The position numbers and the translations under genes were made by a program. From Hydractinia symbiolongicarpus (Eukaryota; Cnidaria; Hydrozoa; Anthoathecata; Hydractiniidae): a DNA stretch of 64,000 nt. The notes beneath the pieces were generated by a model. The model searched no databases. It had not been told where the DNA came from and worked only from the letters and a program-made list of their open reading frames with translations. Below are positions 12,001 through 25,337 of the stretch, one piece after another. The stretch is from the NCBI RefSeq assembly GCF_029227915.1, contig NC_079884.1, forward strand, positions 6,202,001 to 6,266,000, given 5' to 3'. The first letter of the stretch is position 1. Each line of letters opens with the position of its first letter.

Positions 12001-15000
12001 TTTTTGATGAAACGCTGAATAAAAGAAGTTTAATCGCCGGTAAACGAAAACCCGCAATTTCCCGTAAATCCCGTGCTTGGCCCGTATAGTCAAAAGTATA
12101 CAAAGAATGTACCCAGGGAGTAAACTAATTTCCCGAACGATTTTTTAAATTACTTTTTCACCACTAAAAGGCATGAGACTTGTAGTTTTTAAAAATGTTT
12201 TCATTTTTGATGAGACGCTGAATAAATGAAGTTTAATCGCCGGCAAACGAAAACCTGCCATTTCACCTAAATCCTGGACTCGGCCCGTATAGTCAAAAGT
12301 ATACAAAGAAAGTACCCAGGGAGTAAACTCATTTCTTAAACGATTTTTTAAATTATTATTTCACCACTAAAACGCATGAGACTTGTAGTTTTCAAGAATG
12401 TTTTCATTTTTAATGAGACGCTGAATAAAAGCAGTTTAATCACTGGCAAACGAAAATCCGCGATTTCCCGTAAATCCCGGGCTTGGCACGTATAGTCGAA
12501 TGTATACAAAGAAAGTACCCTGTGAGTAAACTCATTTCCAGAACGATTTTTTAAATTATTTTTTCACCACTAAAACGCATAAGACTTGTAGTTTTTAAGA
12601 ATGTTTTCATTTTTGATGAGACGCTGAATAAAAGAAGTTTAATCGCCGGCAAACGAAAACCCGCGATTTCGCGTAAATCCCGGCTTGGCCCGTATAGTCA
12701 AAAGTATACAAAGAAAGTACCCAGGGAGTAAACTCATTTCCCGAACGATTTTTTAAATTATTTTTTCACCACTAAAACGCATGAGACTTGTAGTTTTTAA
12801 AAATGTTTTCATTTTTGATGAGACGCTGAATAAAAGAAGTTTAATCGCCGGCAAACGAAAACCCGCGATTTCCCGTAAATCCCGGGCTTGGCGCGTATAG
12901 TCGAATGTATACAAAGAAAGTACCCTGTGAGTAAACTCATTTCCAGAACGATTTTTTAAATTATTTTTTCACCACTAAAACGCATGAGACTTGTAGTTTT
13001 CAAGAATGTTTTCATTTTTAATGACACGCTGAATAAAAGCAGTTTAATCGCCGGCAAACGAAAACCCGCGATTTCCCGTAAATCCCGGGCTTGGCACGTA
13101 TAGTCGAATGTATACAAAGAAAGTACCCTGTGAGTAAACTCATTTCCAGAACGATTTTTTAAATTATTTTTTCACCACTAAAACGCATAAGACTTGTAGT
13201 TTTTAAAAATGTTTTCATTTTTGATGAGACGCTGAATAAAAGAAGTTTAATCGCCGGCAAACGAAAACCCGCGATTTCCCGTAAATCCCGGCTTGGCCCG
13301 TATAGTCAAAAGTATACAAAGAAAGTACCCAGGGAGTAAACTCATTTCCCGAACGATTTTTTAAATTACTTTTTCACCACTAAAACGCATGAGACTTGTA
13401 GTTTTTGAAAATGTTTTCATTTTTGATGGGACGCTGAATAAATGAAGTTTAATCGCCGGCAAACGAAAACCTGCGATTTCCCGTAAATCCTGGACTCGGC
13501 CCGTATAGTCAAAAGTATACAAAGAAAGTACCCTGTGAGTAAACTCATTTCCAGAACGATTTTTTAAATTATTTTTTCACCACTAAAACGCATAAGACTT
13601 GTAGTTTTTAAAAATGTTTTTATTTTTGATGAGACGCTGAATAAAAGAAGTTTAATCGCCGGCAAACGAAAACCCGCGATTTCCCGTAAATCCCGGCTTG
13701 GCCCGTATAGTCAAAAGTATACAAAGAAAGTACCCAGGGAGTAAACTCATTTCCCGAACGATTTTTTAAATTACTTTTTCACCACTAAAACGCATGAGAC
13801 TTGTAGTTTTTAAAAATGTTTTCATTTTTGATGGGACGCTGAATAAATGAAGTTTAATCGCCGGCAAACGAAAACCTGCGATTTCCCGTAAATCCTGGAC
13901 TCGGCCCGTATAGTCAAAAGTATACAAAAAAAGTACCCAGGGAGTAAACTCATTTCCAGAACAATTTTTTAAATTATTTGTTCACCGCTGAAACGCATAA
14001 GACTTATAGTTTTCAAAAATGTTTTTATTTTTGATGAGACGCTTAATGAAAGAGGTTTAATCGCCGGAAAACGAAAACCGCGATTTCCCGTAAATCCCGG
14101 GCTTGGCCCGTATAGTCGAATGTATACAAAGAAAGTACCCTGTGAGTAAACTCATTTCCAGAACGATTTTTTAAATTATTTTTTCACCACTAAAACGCAT
14201 GAGACTTGTAGATTTCAAAAATGTTTTTATTTTTGATGAGACGCTGAATAAAAGAAGTTAAATCGCCGGCAAACGAAAACCCGCGATTTCCCGTAAATCC
14301 CGGGCTTGGCACGTATAGTCGAATGTATACAAAGAAAGTACCCTGTGAGTAAACTCATTTCCAGAAAGATTTTTTAAATTATTTTTTCACCACTAAAACG
14401 CATAAGACTTGTAATTTTTAAAAATGTTTTCATTATTGATGAGACGCTGAATAAAAGAAGTTTAATCGCCGGCAGACGAAAACCCGCAATTTCCCGTAAA
14501 TCCCGTGCATGTCAAGTATAGTCAAAAGTATACAAAGAAAGTACCCAGGGAGTAAACTAATTTCCCGAACGATTTTTTAAATTACTTTTTCACCACTAAA
14601 AGGCATAACACTTGTAGTTTTTAAAAATGTTTTCATTTTTGATGAGACGCTGAATAAATGAAGTTTAATCGCCGGCAAACGAAAACCTGCCATTTCACCT
14701 AAATCCTGGACTCGGCCCGTATAGTCAAAAGTATACAAAGAAAGTACCCAGGGAGTAAACTCATTTCTTAAACGATTTTTTAAATTATTATTTCACCACT
14801 AAAACGCATGAGACTTGTAGTTTTCAAGAATGTTTTCATTTTTAATGAGACGCTGAATAAAAGCAGTTTAATCACTGGCAAACGAAAATCCGCGATTTCC
14901 CGTAAATCCCGGGCTTGGCACGTATAGTCGAATGTATACAAAGAAAGTACCCTGTGAGTAAACTCATTTCCAGATCGATTTTATAAATTATTTTTTCACC

Positions 15001-18000
15001 ACTAAAACGCATAAGACTTGTAGTTTTTAAAAATGTTTTCATTTTTGATGAGACGCTGAATAAAAGAAGTTTAATCGCCGGCAAACGAAAACCCGCGATT
15101 TCGCGTAAATCCCGGCTTGGCCCGTATAGTCAAAAGTATACAAAGAAAGTACCCAGGGAGTAAACGCATTTCCCGAACGATTTTTTAAATTATTTTTTCA
15201 CCACTAAAATTCATGAGACTTGTAGTTTTTAAAAATGTTTTCATTTTTGATGAGACGCTGAATAAAAGAAGTTTAATCGCCAGGAAAACGAAAACCCGCG
15301 ATTTCCCGTAAATCCCGGGCTTGGCCCGTATAGTCGAATGTATACAAAGAAAGTACCCTGTGAGTAAACTCATTTCCAGAACGATTTTTTAAATTATTTT
15401 TTCACCGCTAAACGCATGAGACTTGTAGTTTTCAAAAGTGTTTTCATTTTTGATGAGACGCTGAATAAAAGAAGTTTAATCGCCGGCAAACGAAAACCCG
15501 CGATTTCCCGTAAATCCCGGGCTTGGCCCGTATAGTCAAAAGTATACAAAGAAAGTACCCAGGGAGTAAACTCATTTCCCGAACGAAATTTTAAATTACT
15601 TTTTCACCACTAAAACGCATGAGACTTGTAGTTTTTAAAAATGTTTTCATTTTTAATGAGACGCTGAATAAAAGCAGTTTAATCGCCGGCAAACGAAAAC
15701 CCGCGATTTCACGTAAATCCCGGCTTGGCCCGTATAGTCAAAAGTATACAAAGAAAGTACCCAGGGAGTTAACTCATTTCCCAAACGATTTTTTAAATTA
15801 TTATTTCACCACTAAAACGCATGAGACTTGTAGTTTTCAAAAATGTTTTCATTTTTGATGAAACGCTGAATAAAAGAAGTTTAATCGCCGGCAAACGAAA
15901 ACCCGCAATTTCCCGTAAATCCCGTGCTTGGCCCGTATAGTCAAAAGTATACAAAGAAAGTACCCAGGGAGTAAACTAATTTCCCGAACGATTTTTTAAA
16001 TTACTTTTTCACCACTAAAAGGCATGAGACTTGTAGTTTTTAAAAATGTTTTCATTTTTGATGAGACGCTGAATAAATGAAGTTTAATCGCCGGCAAACG
16101 AAAACCTGCCATTTCACCTAAATCCTGGACTCGGCCCGTATAGTCAAAAGTATACAAAGAAAGTACCCAGGGAGTAAACTCATTTCTTAAACGATTTTTT
16201 AAATTATTATTTCACCACTAAAACGCATGAGACTTAGAGTTTTCAAGAATGTTTTCATTTTTAATGAGACGCTGAATAAAAGCAGTTTAATCACCGGCAA
16301 ACGAAAATCCGCGATTTCCCGTAAATCCCGGGCTTGGCACGTATAGTCGAATGTATACAAAGAAAGTACCCTGTGAGTAAACTCATTTCCAGAACGATTT
16401 TTTAAATTATTTTTTCACCACTAAAACGCATAAGACTTGTAGTTTTTAAAAATGTTTTCATTTTTGATGAGACGCTGAATAAAAGAAGTTTAATCGCCGG
16501 CAAACGAAAACCCGCGATTTCGCGTAAATCCCGGCTTGGCCCGTATAGTCAAAAGTATACAAAGAAAGTACCCAGGGAGTAAACTCATTTCCCGAACGAT
16601 TTTTTAAATTATTTTTTCACCACTAAAACGCATGAGACTTGTAGTTTTTAAAAATGTTTTCATTTTTGATGAGACGCTGAATAAAAGAAGTTTAATCGCC
16701 GGCAAACGAAAACCCGCGATTTCCCGTAAATCCCGGGCTTGGCGCGTATAGTCGAATGTATACAAAGAAAGTACCCTGTGAGTAAACTCATTTCCAGAAC
16801 GATTTTTTAAATTATTTTTTCACCACTAAAACGCATAAGACTTGTAGTTTTCAAGAATGTTTTCATTTTTAATGACACGCTGAATAAAAGCAGTTTAATC
16901 GCCGGCAAACGAAAACCCGCGATTTCCCGTAAATCCCGGGCTTGGCACGTATAGTCGAATGTATACAAAGAAAGTACCCTGTGAGTAAACTCATTTCCAG
17001 AACGATTTTTTAAATTATTTTTTCACCACTAAAACGCATAAGACTTGTAGTTTTTAAAAATGTTTTCATTTTTGATGAGACGCTGAATAAAAGAAGTTTA
17101 ATCGCCGGCAAACGAAAACCCGCGATTTCCCGTAAATCCCGGCTTGGCCCGTATAGTCAAAAGTATACAAAGAAAGTACCCAGGGAGTAAACTCATTCCC
17201 GAACGATTTTTTAAATTACTTTTTCACCACTAAAACGCATGAGACTTGTAGTTTTTAAAAATGTTTTCATTTTTGATGGGACGCTGAATAAATGAAGTTT
17301 AATCGCCGGCAAACGAAAACCTGCGATTTCCCGTAAATCCTGGACTCGGCCCGTATAGTCAAAAGTATACAAAGAAAGTACCCTGTGAGTAAACTCATTT
17401 CCAGAACGATTTTTTAAATTATTTTTTCACCACTAAAACGCATAAGACTTGTAGTTTTTAAAAATGTTTTCATTTTTGATGAGACGCTGAATAAAAGAAG
17501 TTTAATCGCCGGCAAACGAAAACCCGCGATTTCCCGTAAATCCCGGCTTGGCCCGTATAGTCAAAAGTATACAAAGAAAGTACCCAGGGAGTAAACTCAT
17601 TTCCCGAACGATTTTTTAAATTACTTTTTCACCACTAAAACGCATGAGACTTGTAGTTTTTAAAAATGTTTTCATTTTTGATGGGACGCTGAATAAATGA
17701 AGTTTAATCGCCGGCAAACGAAAACCTGCGATTTCCCGTAAATCCTGGACTCGGCCCGTATAGTCAAAAGTATACAAAGAAAGTACCCAGGGAGTAAACT
17801 CATTTCCAGAACAATTTTTTAAATTATTTTTTCACCACTAAAACGCATAAGACTTGTAATTTTTAAAAATGTTTTCATTTTTGATGAGACGCTGAATAAA
17901 AGAAGTTTAATCGCCGGCAAACGAAAACCCGCGATTTCCCGTAAATACCCGGCTTGGCCTGCATAGTCAAAAGTATACAAAGAAAGTACCCAGGGAGTAA

Positions 18001-18979
18001 ACTCATTTCCCAAACGATTTTTTAAATTATTTTTTCACCACTAAAACGCATGAGACTTGTAGTTTTCAAAAATGTTTTCATTTTTGATGAGACGCTGAAT
18101 AAAAGGAGTTTAATCGCCGGCAAACGAAATCCTGCGATTTCCCTAAATCCCGGGCTTGGCCCGTATAGTCGAATGTATACAAAGAAAGTACCCTGTGAGT
18201 AAACTCATTTCCAGAACGATTGTTAAAATTATTTTTTCACCACTAAACGCATGAGACTTGTAGTTTTCAAAAATGTTTTCATTTTTGATGAGACGCTGAA
18301 TAAAAGGAGTTTAATCGCCGGCAAACGTAATCCTGCGATTTCCCGTAAATCCCGGACTCGGCCCGTATAGTCAAAAGTATACAAAGAAAGTACCCAGGGA
18401 GTAAACTCATTTCCCGAACGAAATTTTAAATTACTTTTTCACCACTAAAACGCATGAGACTTGTAGTTTTTAAAAATGTTTTCATTTTTCATGAGACGCT
18501 GAATAAAAGCAGTTTAATCGCCGGCAAACGAAAACCCGCGATTTCCCGTAAATCCCGGGCTTGGCACGTATAGTCGAATGTATACAAAGAAAGTACCCTG
18601 TGAGTAAACTCATTTCCAGAACGATTTTTTAAATTATTTTTTCACCACTAAAACGCATAAGACTTGTAGTTTTTAAAAATGTTTTCATTTTTGATGAGAC
18701 GCTGAATAAAAGGAGTTTAATCGCCGGCAAACGAAATCCTGCGATTTCCCGTAAATCCCGGACTCGGCCCGTATAGTCAAAAGTATACAAAGAAAGTACC
18801 CAGGGAGTAAACTCATTTCCAGAACGATTTTTTAAATTATTTTTTCACCACTAAAACGCATAAGACTTGTAGTTTTTAAAAATGTTTTCATTTTTGATGA
18901 GACGCTGAATAAAAAAAGTTTAATCGCCGGCAAACGAAAATCCGCGATTTCCCGTAAATCCCGGGCTTGGCCCGTATAG
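9062..18979 (+). repeat. Subtelomeric satellite, block I: ~203-bp monomers with 6-mer and 3-mer higher-order copies
   Basis: About 49 tandem monomers of 202-203 bp, each beginning near GTATACAAAGAAAGTACCC and containing CATGAGACTTGTAG, GATGAGACGCTGAATAAA and CGCCGGCAAACGAAAACC. Rare variants recur at multiples of the monomer. CCGGTAAACG is at 10821 and 12037 (1,216 bp, six units). CTTAAACGAT is at 9092, 11119, 12335, 14767 and 16186 (ten, six, twelve and seven units). ATCGCCAGGAAAAC is at 9601 and 10209 (608 bp, three units) and again near 15287. Two common sub-variants are ACCCTGTGAGTAAAC with TTTCCAGAACG, and ACCCAGGGAGTAAAC with TTTCCCGAACG. Short open frames of 62-79 codons on either strand are fragments of the repeat and show no sign of coding. 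Confidence 0.93.
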
Positions 18980-21900
18980 TCAAAAGTATACAAAGAAAGT
19001 ACCCAGGGAGTAAACTCATTTCCCGAACGATTTTTTATATTATTTTTTTACCACTAAACGCATGAGACTTGTAGTTTTCAAAAATATTTTCATATTTGAT
19101 GTGACGCTGAATAAAAGAAGTTTAATCGTCGGCAAACGAAAATCCGCGATTTCCCGTAAATCCCGGACTCGGCCCGTATATTCGAATGTATACAAAGAAA
19201 GTATCCAGGGAGTAAACTCATTTCCCAAACGATTTTTTAAATTTTTTTTTCACCACTAAAACACATGAGACTTGTTGTTTTCAAAAATGTTTTCATTTTT
19301 GATGAGACGCTTAATGAAAGAGGTTTAATTGCCGGAAAACGAAAACCCGCGATTTCCCGTAAATCCCGGACTCGGCCCGTATATTCGAATGTATACAAAG
19401 AAAGTATCCAGGGAGTAAACTCATTTCCCAAACGATTTTTTAAATTTTTTTTTTCACCACTAAAACACATGAGACTTGTTGTTTTCAAAAATGTTTTCAT
19501 TTTTGATGAGACGCTTAATGAAAGAGGTTTAATCGCCGGAAAACGAAAACCCGCGATTTCCCGTAAATCCCGGGCTTGGCCCGTATAGTCGAATGTATAC
19601 AAAGAAAGTACCCTGTGAGTAAACTCATTTCCAGAAAGATTTTTTAAATTATTTTTTCAGCACTAAAACGCATAAGACTTGTAATTTTTAAAAATGTTTT
19701 CATTTTTGATGAGACGCTGAATAAAAGAAGTTTAATCGCCGGCAAACGAAAACCCGCGATTTCCCGTAAATACCGGGCTTGGCCTGCATAGTCAAAAGTA
19801 TACAAAGAAAGTACCCAGGGAGTAAACTCATTTCCCAAACGATTTTTTAAATTATTTTTTCACCACTAAAACGCATGAGACTTGTAGTTTTCAAAAATGT
19901 TTTCATTTTTGATGAGACGCTGAATAAAAGGAGTTTAATCGCCGGCAAACGAAATCCTGCGATTTCCCTAAATCCCGGACTCGGCCCGTATAGTCAAAAG
20001 TATACAAAGAAAGTACCCAGGGAGTAAACTCATTTCCAGAACGATTTTTTAAATTATTTTTTCACCACTAAAACGCATAAGACTTGTAGTTTTTAAAAAT
20101 GTTTTCATTTTTGATGAGACGCTGAATAAAAAAAGTTTAATCGCCGGCAAAGGAAAATCCGCGATTTCCCGTAAATCCCGGGCTTGGCCCGTATAGTCAA
20201 AAGTATACAAAGAAAGTACCCAGGGAGTAAACTCATTTCCCGAACGATTTTTTATATTATTTTTTTACCACTAAACGCATGAGACTTGTAGTTTTCAAAA
20301 ATATTTTCATATTTGATGTGACGCTGAATAAAAGAAGTTTAATCGTCGGCAAACGAAAATCCGCGATTTCCCGTAAATCCCGGACTCGGCCCGTATATTC
20401 GAATGTATACAAAGAAAGTATCCAGAGAGTAAACTCATTTCCCAAACGATTTTTTAATTTTTTTTTTCACCACTAAAACACATGAGACTTGTTGTTTTCA
20501 AAAATGTTTTCATTTTTGATGAGACGCTTAATGAAAGAGGTTTAATTGCCGGAAAACGAAAACCCGCGATTTCCCGTAAATCCCGGACTCGGCCCGTATA
20601 TTCGAATGTATACAAAGAAAGTATCCAGGGAGTAAACTCATTTCCCAAACGATTTTTTAAATTTTTTTTTCACCACTAAAACACATGAGACTTGTTGTTT
20701 TCAAAAATGTTTTCATTTTTGATGAGACGGTTAATGAAAGAGGTTTAATCGCCGGAAAACGAAAACCCGCGATTTCCCGTAAATCCCGGGCTTGGCCCGT
20801 ATAGTCGAATGTATACAAAGAAAGTACCCTGTGAGTAAACTCATTTCCAGAACGATTGTTAAAATTATTTTTTCACCACTAAACGCATGAGACTTGTAGT
20901 TTTCAAAAATATTTTCATATTTGATGAGACGCTGAATAAAAGAAGTTTAATCGCCGGCAAACGAAAACCCGCGATTTCCCGTAAATCCCGGGCTTGGCCC
21001 GTATAGTCAAAAGTATACAAAGAAAGTACCCAGGGAGTAAACTCATTTCCCGAACGAAATTTTAAATTACTTTTTCACCACTAAAACGCATGAGACTTGT
21101 AGTTTTTAAAAATGTTTTCATTTTTCATGAGACGCTGAATAAAAGCAGTTTAATCGCCGGCAAACGAAAACCCGCGATTTCCCGTAAATCCCGGGCTTGG
21201 CACGTATAGTCGAATGTATACAAAGAAAGTACCCTGTGAGTAAACTCATTTCCAGAACGATTTTTTAAATTATTTTTTCACCACTAAAACGCATAAGACT
21301 TGTAGTTTTTAAAAATGTTTTCATTTTTGATGAGACGCTGAATAAAAGGAGTTTAATCGCCGGCAAACGAAATCCTGCGATTTCCCGTAAATCCCGGACT
21401 CGGCCCGTATAGTCAAAAGTATACAAAGAAAGTACCCAGGGAGTAAACTCATTTCCAGAACGATTTTTTAAATTATTTTTTCACCACTAAAACGTATAAG
21501 ACTTGTAGTTTTTAAAAATGTTTTCATTTTTGATGAGACGCTGAATAAAAAAAGTTTAATCGCCGGCAAACGAAAATCCGCGATTTCCCGTAAATCCGGG
21601 CTTGGCCCGTATAGTCAAAAGTATACAAAGAAAGTACCCAGGGAGTAAACTCATTTCCCGAACGATTTTTTATATTATTTTTTACCACTAAACGCATGAG
21701 ACTTGTAGTTTTCAAAAATATTTTCATATTTGATGTGACGCTGAATAAAAGAAGTTTAATCGTCGGCAAACGAAAATCCGCGATTTCCCGTAAATCCCGG
21801 ACTCGGCCCGTATATTCGAATGTATACAAAGAAAGTATCCAGGGAGTAAACTCATTTCCCAAACGATTTTTTAAATTTTTTTTTCACCACTAAAACACAT

Positions 21901-24900
21901 GAGACTTGTTGTTTTCAAAAATGTTTTCATTTTTGATGAGACGCTTAATGAAAGAGGTTTAATTGCCGGAAAACGAAAACCCGCGATTTCCCGTAAATCC
22001 CGGACTCGGCCCGTATATTCGAATGTATACAAAGAAAGTATCCAGGGAGTAAACTCATTTCCCAAACGATTTTTTAAATTTTTTTTTCACCACTAAAACA
22101 CATGAGACTTGTTGTTTTCAAAAATGTTTTCATATTTGATGTGACGCTGAATAAAAGAAGTTTAATCGTCGGCAAACGAAAATCCGCGATTTCCCGTAAA
22201 TCCCGGACTCGGCCCGTATATTCGAATGTATACAAAGAAAGTATCCAGGGAGTAAACTCATTTCCCAAACGATTTTTTAAATTTTTTTTTCACCAATAAA
22301 ACACATGAGACTTGTTGTTTTCAAAAATGTTTTCATTTTTGATGAGACGCTTAATGAAAGAGGTTTAATTGCCGGAAAACGAAAACCCGCGATTTCCCGT
22401 AAATCCCGGACTCGGCCCGTATATTCGAATGTATACAAAGAAAGTATCCAGGGAGTAAACTCATTTCCCAAACGATTTTTTAAATTTTTTTTTCACCACT
22501 AAAACACATGAGACTTGTGGTTTTCAAAAATGTTTTCATTTTTGATGAGACGCTTAATGAAAGAGGTTTAATCGCCGGAAAACGAAAACCCGCGATTTCC
22601 CGTAAATCCCGGGCTTGGCCCGTATAGTCGAATGTATACAAAGAAAGTACCCTGTGAGTAAACTCATTTCCAGAACGATTGTTTAAATTATTTTTTCACC
22701 ACTAAACGCATGAGACTTGTAGTTTTCAAAAATATTTTCATATTTGATGAGACGCTGAATAAAAGAAGTTTAATCGCCGGCAAAAGAAAACCCGCGATTT
22801 CCCGTAAATCCCGGGCCTGGCCCGTATAGTCAAAAGTATACAAAGAAAGTACCCAGGGAGTAAACTCATTTCCCGAACGAAATTTTAAATTACTTTTTCA
22901 CCACTAAAACGCATGAGACTTGTAGTTTTTAAAAATGTTTTCATTTTTCATGAGACGCTGAATAAAAGCAGTTTAATCGCCGGCAAACGGAAACCCGCGA
23001 TTTCCCGTAAATCCCGGGCTTGGCACGTATAGTCGAATGTATACAAAGAAAGTACCCTGTGAGTAAACTCATTTCCAGAACGATTTTTTAAATTATTTTT
23101 TCACCACTAAAACGCATAAGACTTGTAGTTTTTAAAAATGTTTTCATTTTTGATGAGACGCTGAATAAAAGGAGTTTAATCGCCGGCAAACGAAATCCTG
23201 CGATTTCCCTAAATCCCGGACTCGGCCCGTATAGTCAAAGGTATACAAAGAAAGTACCCAGGGAGTAAACTCATTTCCAGAACGATTTTTTAAATTATTT
23301 TTTCACCACTAAAACGCATAAGACTTGTAGTTTTTAAAAATGTTTTCATTTTTGATGAGACGCTGAATAAAAAAAGTTTAATCGCCGGCAAAGGAAAATC
23401 CGCGATTTCCCGTAAATCCCGGGCTTGGCCCGTATAGTCAAAAGTATACAAAGAAAGTACCCAGGGAGTAAACTCATTTCCCGAACGATTTTTTATATTA
23501 TTTTTTTACCACTAAACGCATGAGACTTGTAGTTTTCAAAAATATTTTCATATTTGATGTGACGCTGAATAAAAGAAGTTTAATCGTCGGCAAACGAAAA
23601 TCCGCGATTTCCCGTAAATCCCGGACTCGGCCCGTATATTCGAATGTATACAAAGAGAGTATCCAGAGAGTAAACTCATTTCCCAAACGATTTTTTAAAT
23701 TTTTTTTTCACCACTAAAACACATGAGACTTGTTGTTTTCAAAAATGTTTTCATTTTTGATGAGACGCTTAATGAAAGAGGTTTAATTGCCGGAAAACGA
23801 AAACCCGCGATTTCCCGTAAATCCCGGACTCGGCCCGTATATTCGAATGTATACAAAGAAAGTATCCAGGGAGTAAACTCATTTCCCAAACGATTTTTTA
23901 AATTTTTTTTTCACCACTAAAACACATGAGACTTGTTGTTTTCAAAAATGTTTTCATTTTTGATGAGACGGTTAATGAAAGAGGTTTAATCGCCGGAAAA
24001 CGAAAACCCGCGATTTCCCGTAAATCCCGGGCTTGGCCCGTATAGTCGAATGTATACAAAGAAAGTACCCTGTGAGTAAACTCATTTCCAGAACGATTGT
24101 TAAAATTATTTTTTCACCACTAAACGCATGAGACTTGTAGTTTTCAAAAATATTTTCATATTTGATGAGACGCTGAATAAAAGAAGTTTAATCGCCGGCA
24201 AACGAAAACCCGCGATTTCCCGTAAATCCCGGGCTTGGCCCGTATAGTCAAAAGTATACAAAGAAAGTACCCAGGGAGTAAACTCATTTCCCGAACGAAA
24301 TTTTAAATTACTTTTTCACCACTAAAACGCATGAGACTTGTAGTTTTTAAAAATGTTTTCATTTTTCATGAGACGCTGAATAAAAGCAGTTTAATCGCCG
24401 GCAAACGAAAACCCGCGATTTCCCGTAAATCCCGGGCTTGGCACGTATAGTCGAATGTATACAAAGAAAGTACCCTGTGAGTAAACTCATTTCCAGAACG
24501 ATTTTTTAAATTATTTTTTCACCACTAAAACGCATAAGACTTGTAGTTTTTAAAAATGTTTTCATTTTTGATGAGACGCTGAATAAAAGGAGTTTAATCG
24601 CCGGCAAACGAAATCCTGCGATTTCCCGTAAATCCCGGACTCGGCCCGTATAGTCAAAAGTATACAAAGAAAGTACCCAGGGAGTAAACTCATTTCCAGA
24701 ACGATTTTTTAAATTATTTTTTCACCACTAAAACGTATAAGACTTGTAGTTTTTAAAAATGTTTTCATTTTTGATGAGACGCTGAATAAAAAAAGTTTAA
24801 TCGCCGGCAAACGAAAATCCGCGATTTCCCGTAAATCCGGGCTTGGCCCGTATAGTCAAAAGTATACAAAGAAAGTACCCAGGGAGTAAACTCATTTCCC

Positions 24901-24936
24901 GAACGATTTTTTATATTATTTTTTACCACTAAACGC

Positions 24937-25337
24937 ATGAGACTTGTAGTTTTCAAAAATATTTTCATTTTTGATGAGACGCTTAATGAAAGAGGTTTAA
25001 TTGCCGGAAAACGAAAACCCGCGATTTCCCGTAAATCCCGGACTCGGCCCGTATATTCGAATGTATACAAAGAAAGTATCCAGGGAGTAAACTCATTTCC
25101 CAAACGATTTTTTAAATTTTTTTTTCACCACTAAAACACATGAGACTTGTTGTTTTCAAAAATGTTTTCATATTTGATGTGACGCTGAATAAAAGAAGTT
25201 TAATCGTCGGCAAACGAAAATCCGCGATTTCCCGTAAATCCCGGACTCGGCCCGTATATTCGAATGTATACAAAGAAAGTATCCAGGGAGTAAACTCATT
25301 TCCCAAACGATTTTTTAAATTTTTTTTTCACCACTAA
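24937..25337 (+). repeat. Hybrid T/P and P/T satellite monomers
   Basis: The monomer at 24937 begins as T-type (ATATTTTCAT, with the T-specific A at 24961) and continues as P-type (the P-specific T at 24969, then GACGCTTAATGAAAGAGG). The switch therefore lies in the seven bases TTTTCAT, 24962-24968. The next monomer (25140) is the reverse: P-type front, T-type rear, switching in the same interval. The related copy upstream has intact T (21696), P (21899), P/T hybrid (22102) and P (22305). The 24.9-kb copy thus looks like the upstream order with one 203-bp unit removed by exchange between neighbouring T and P monomers. Confidence 0.75.
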
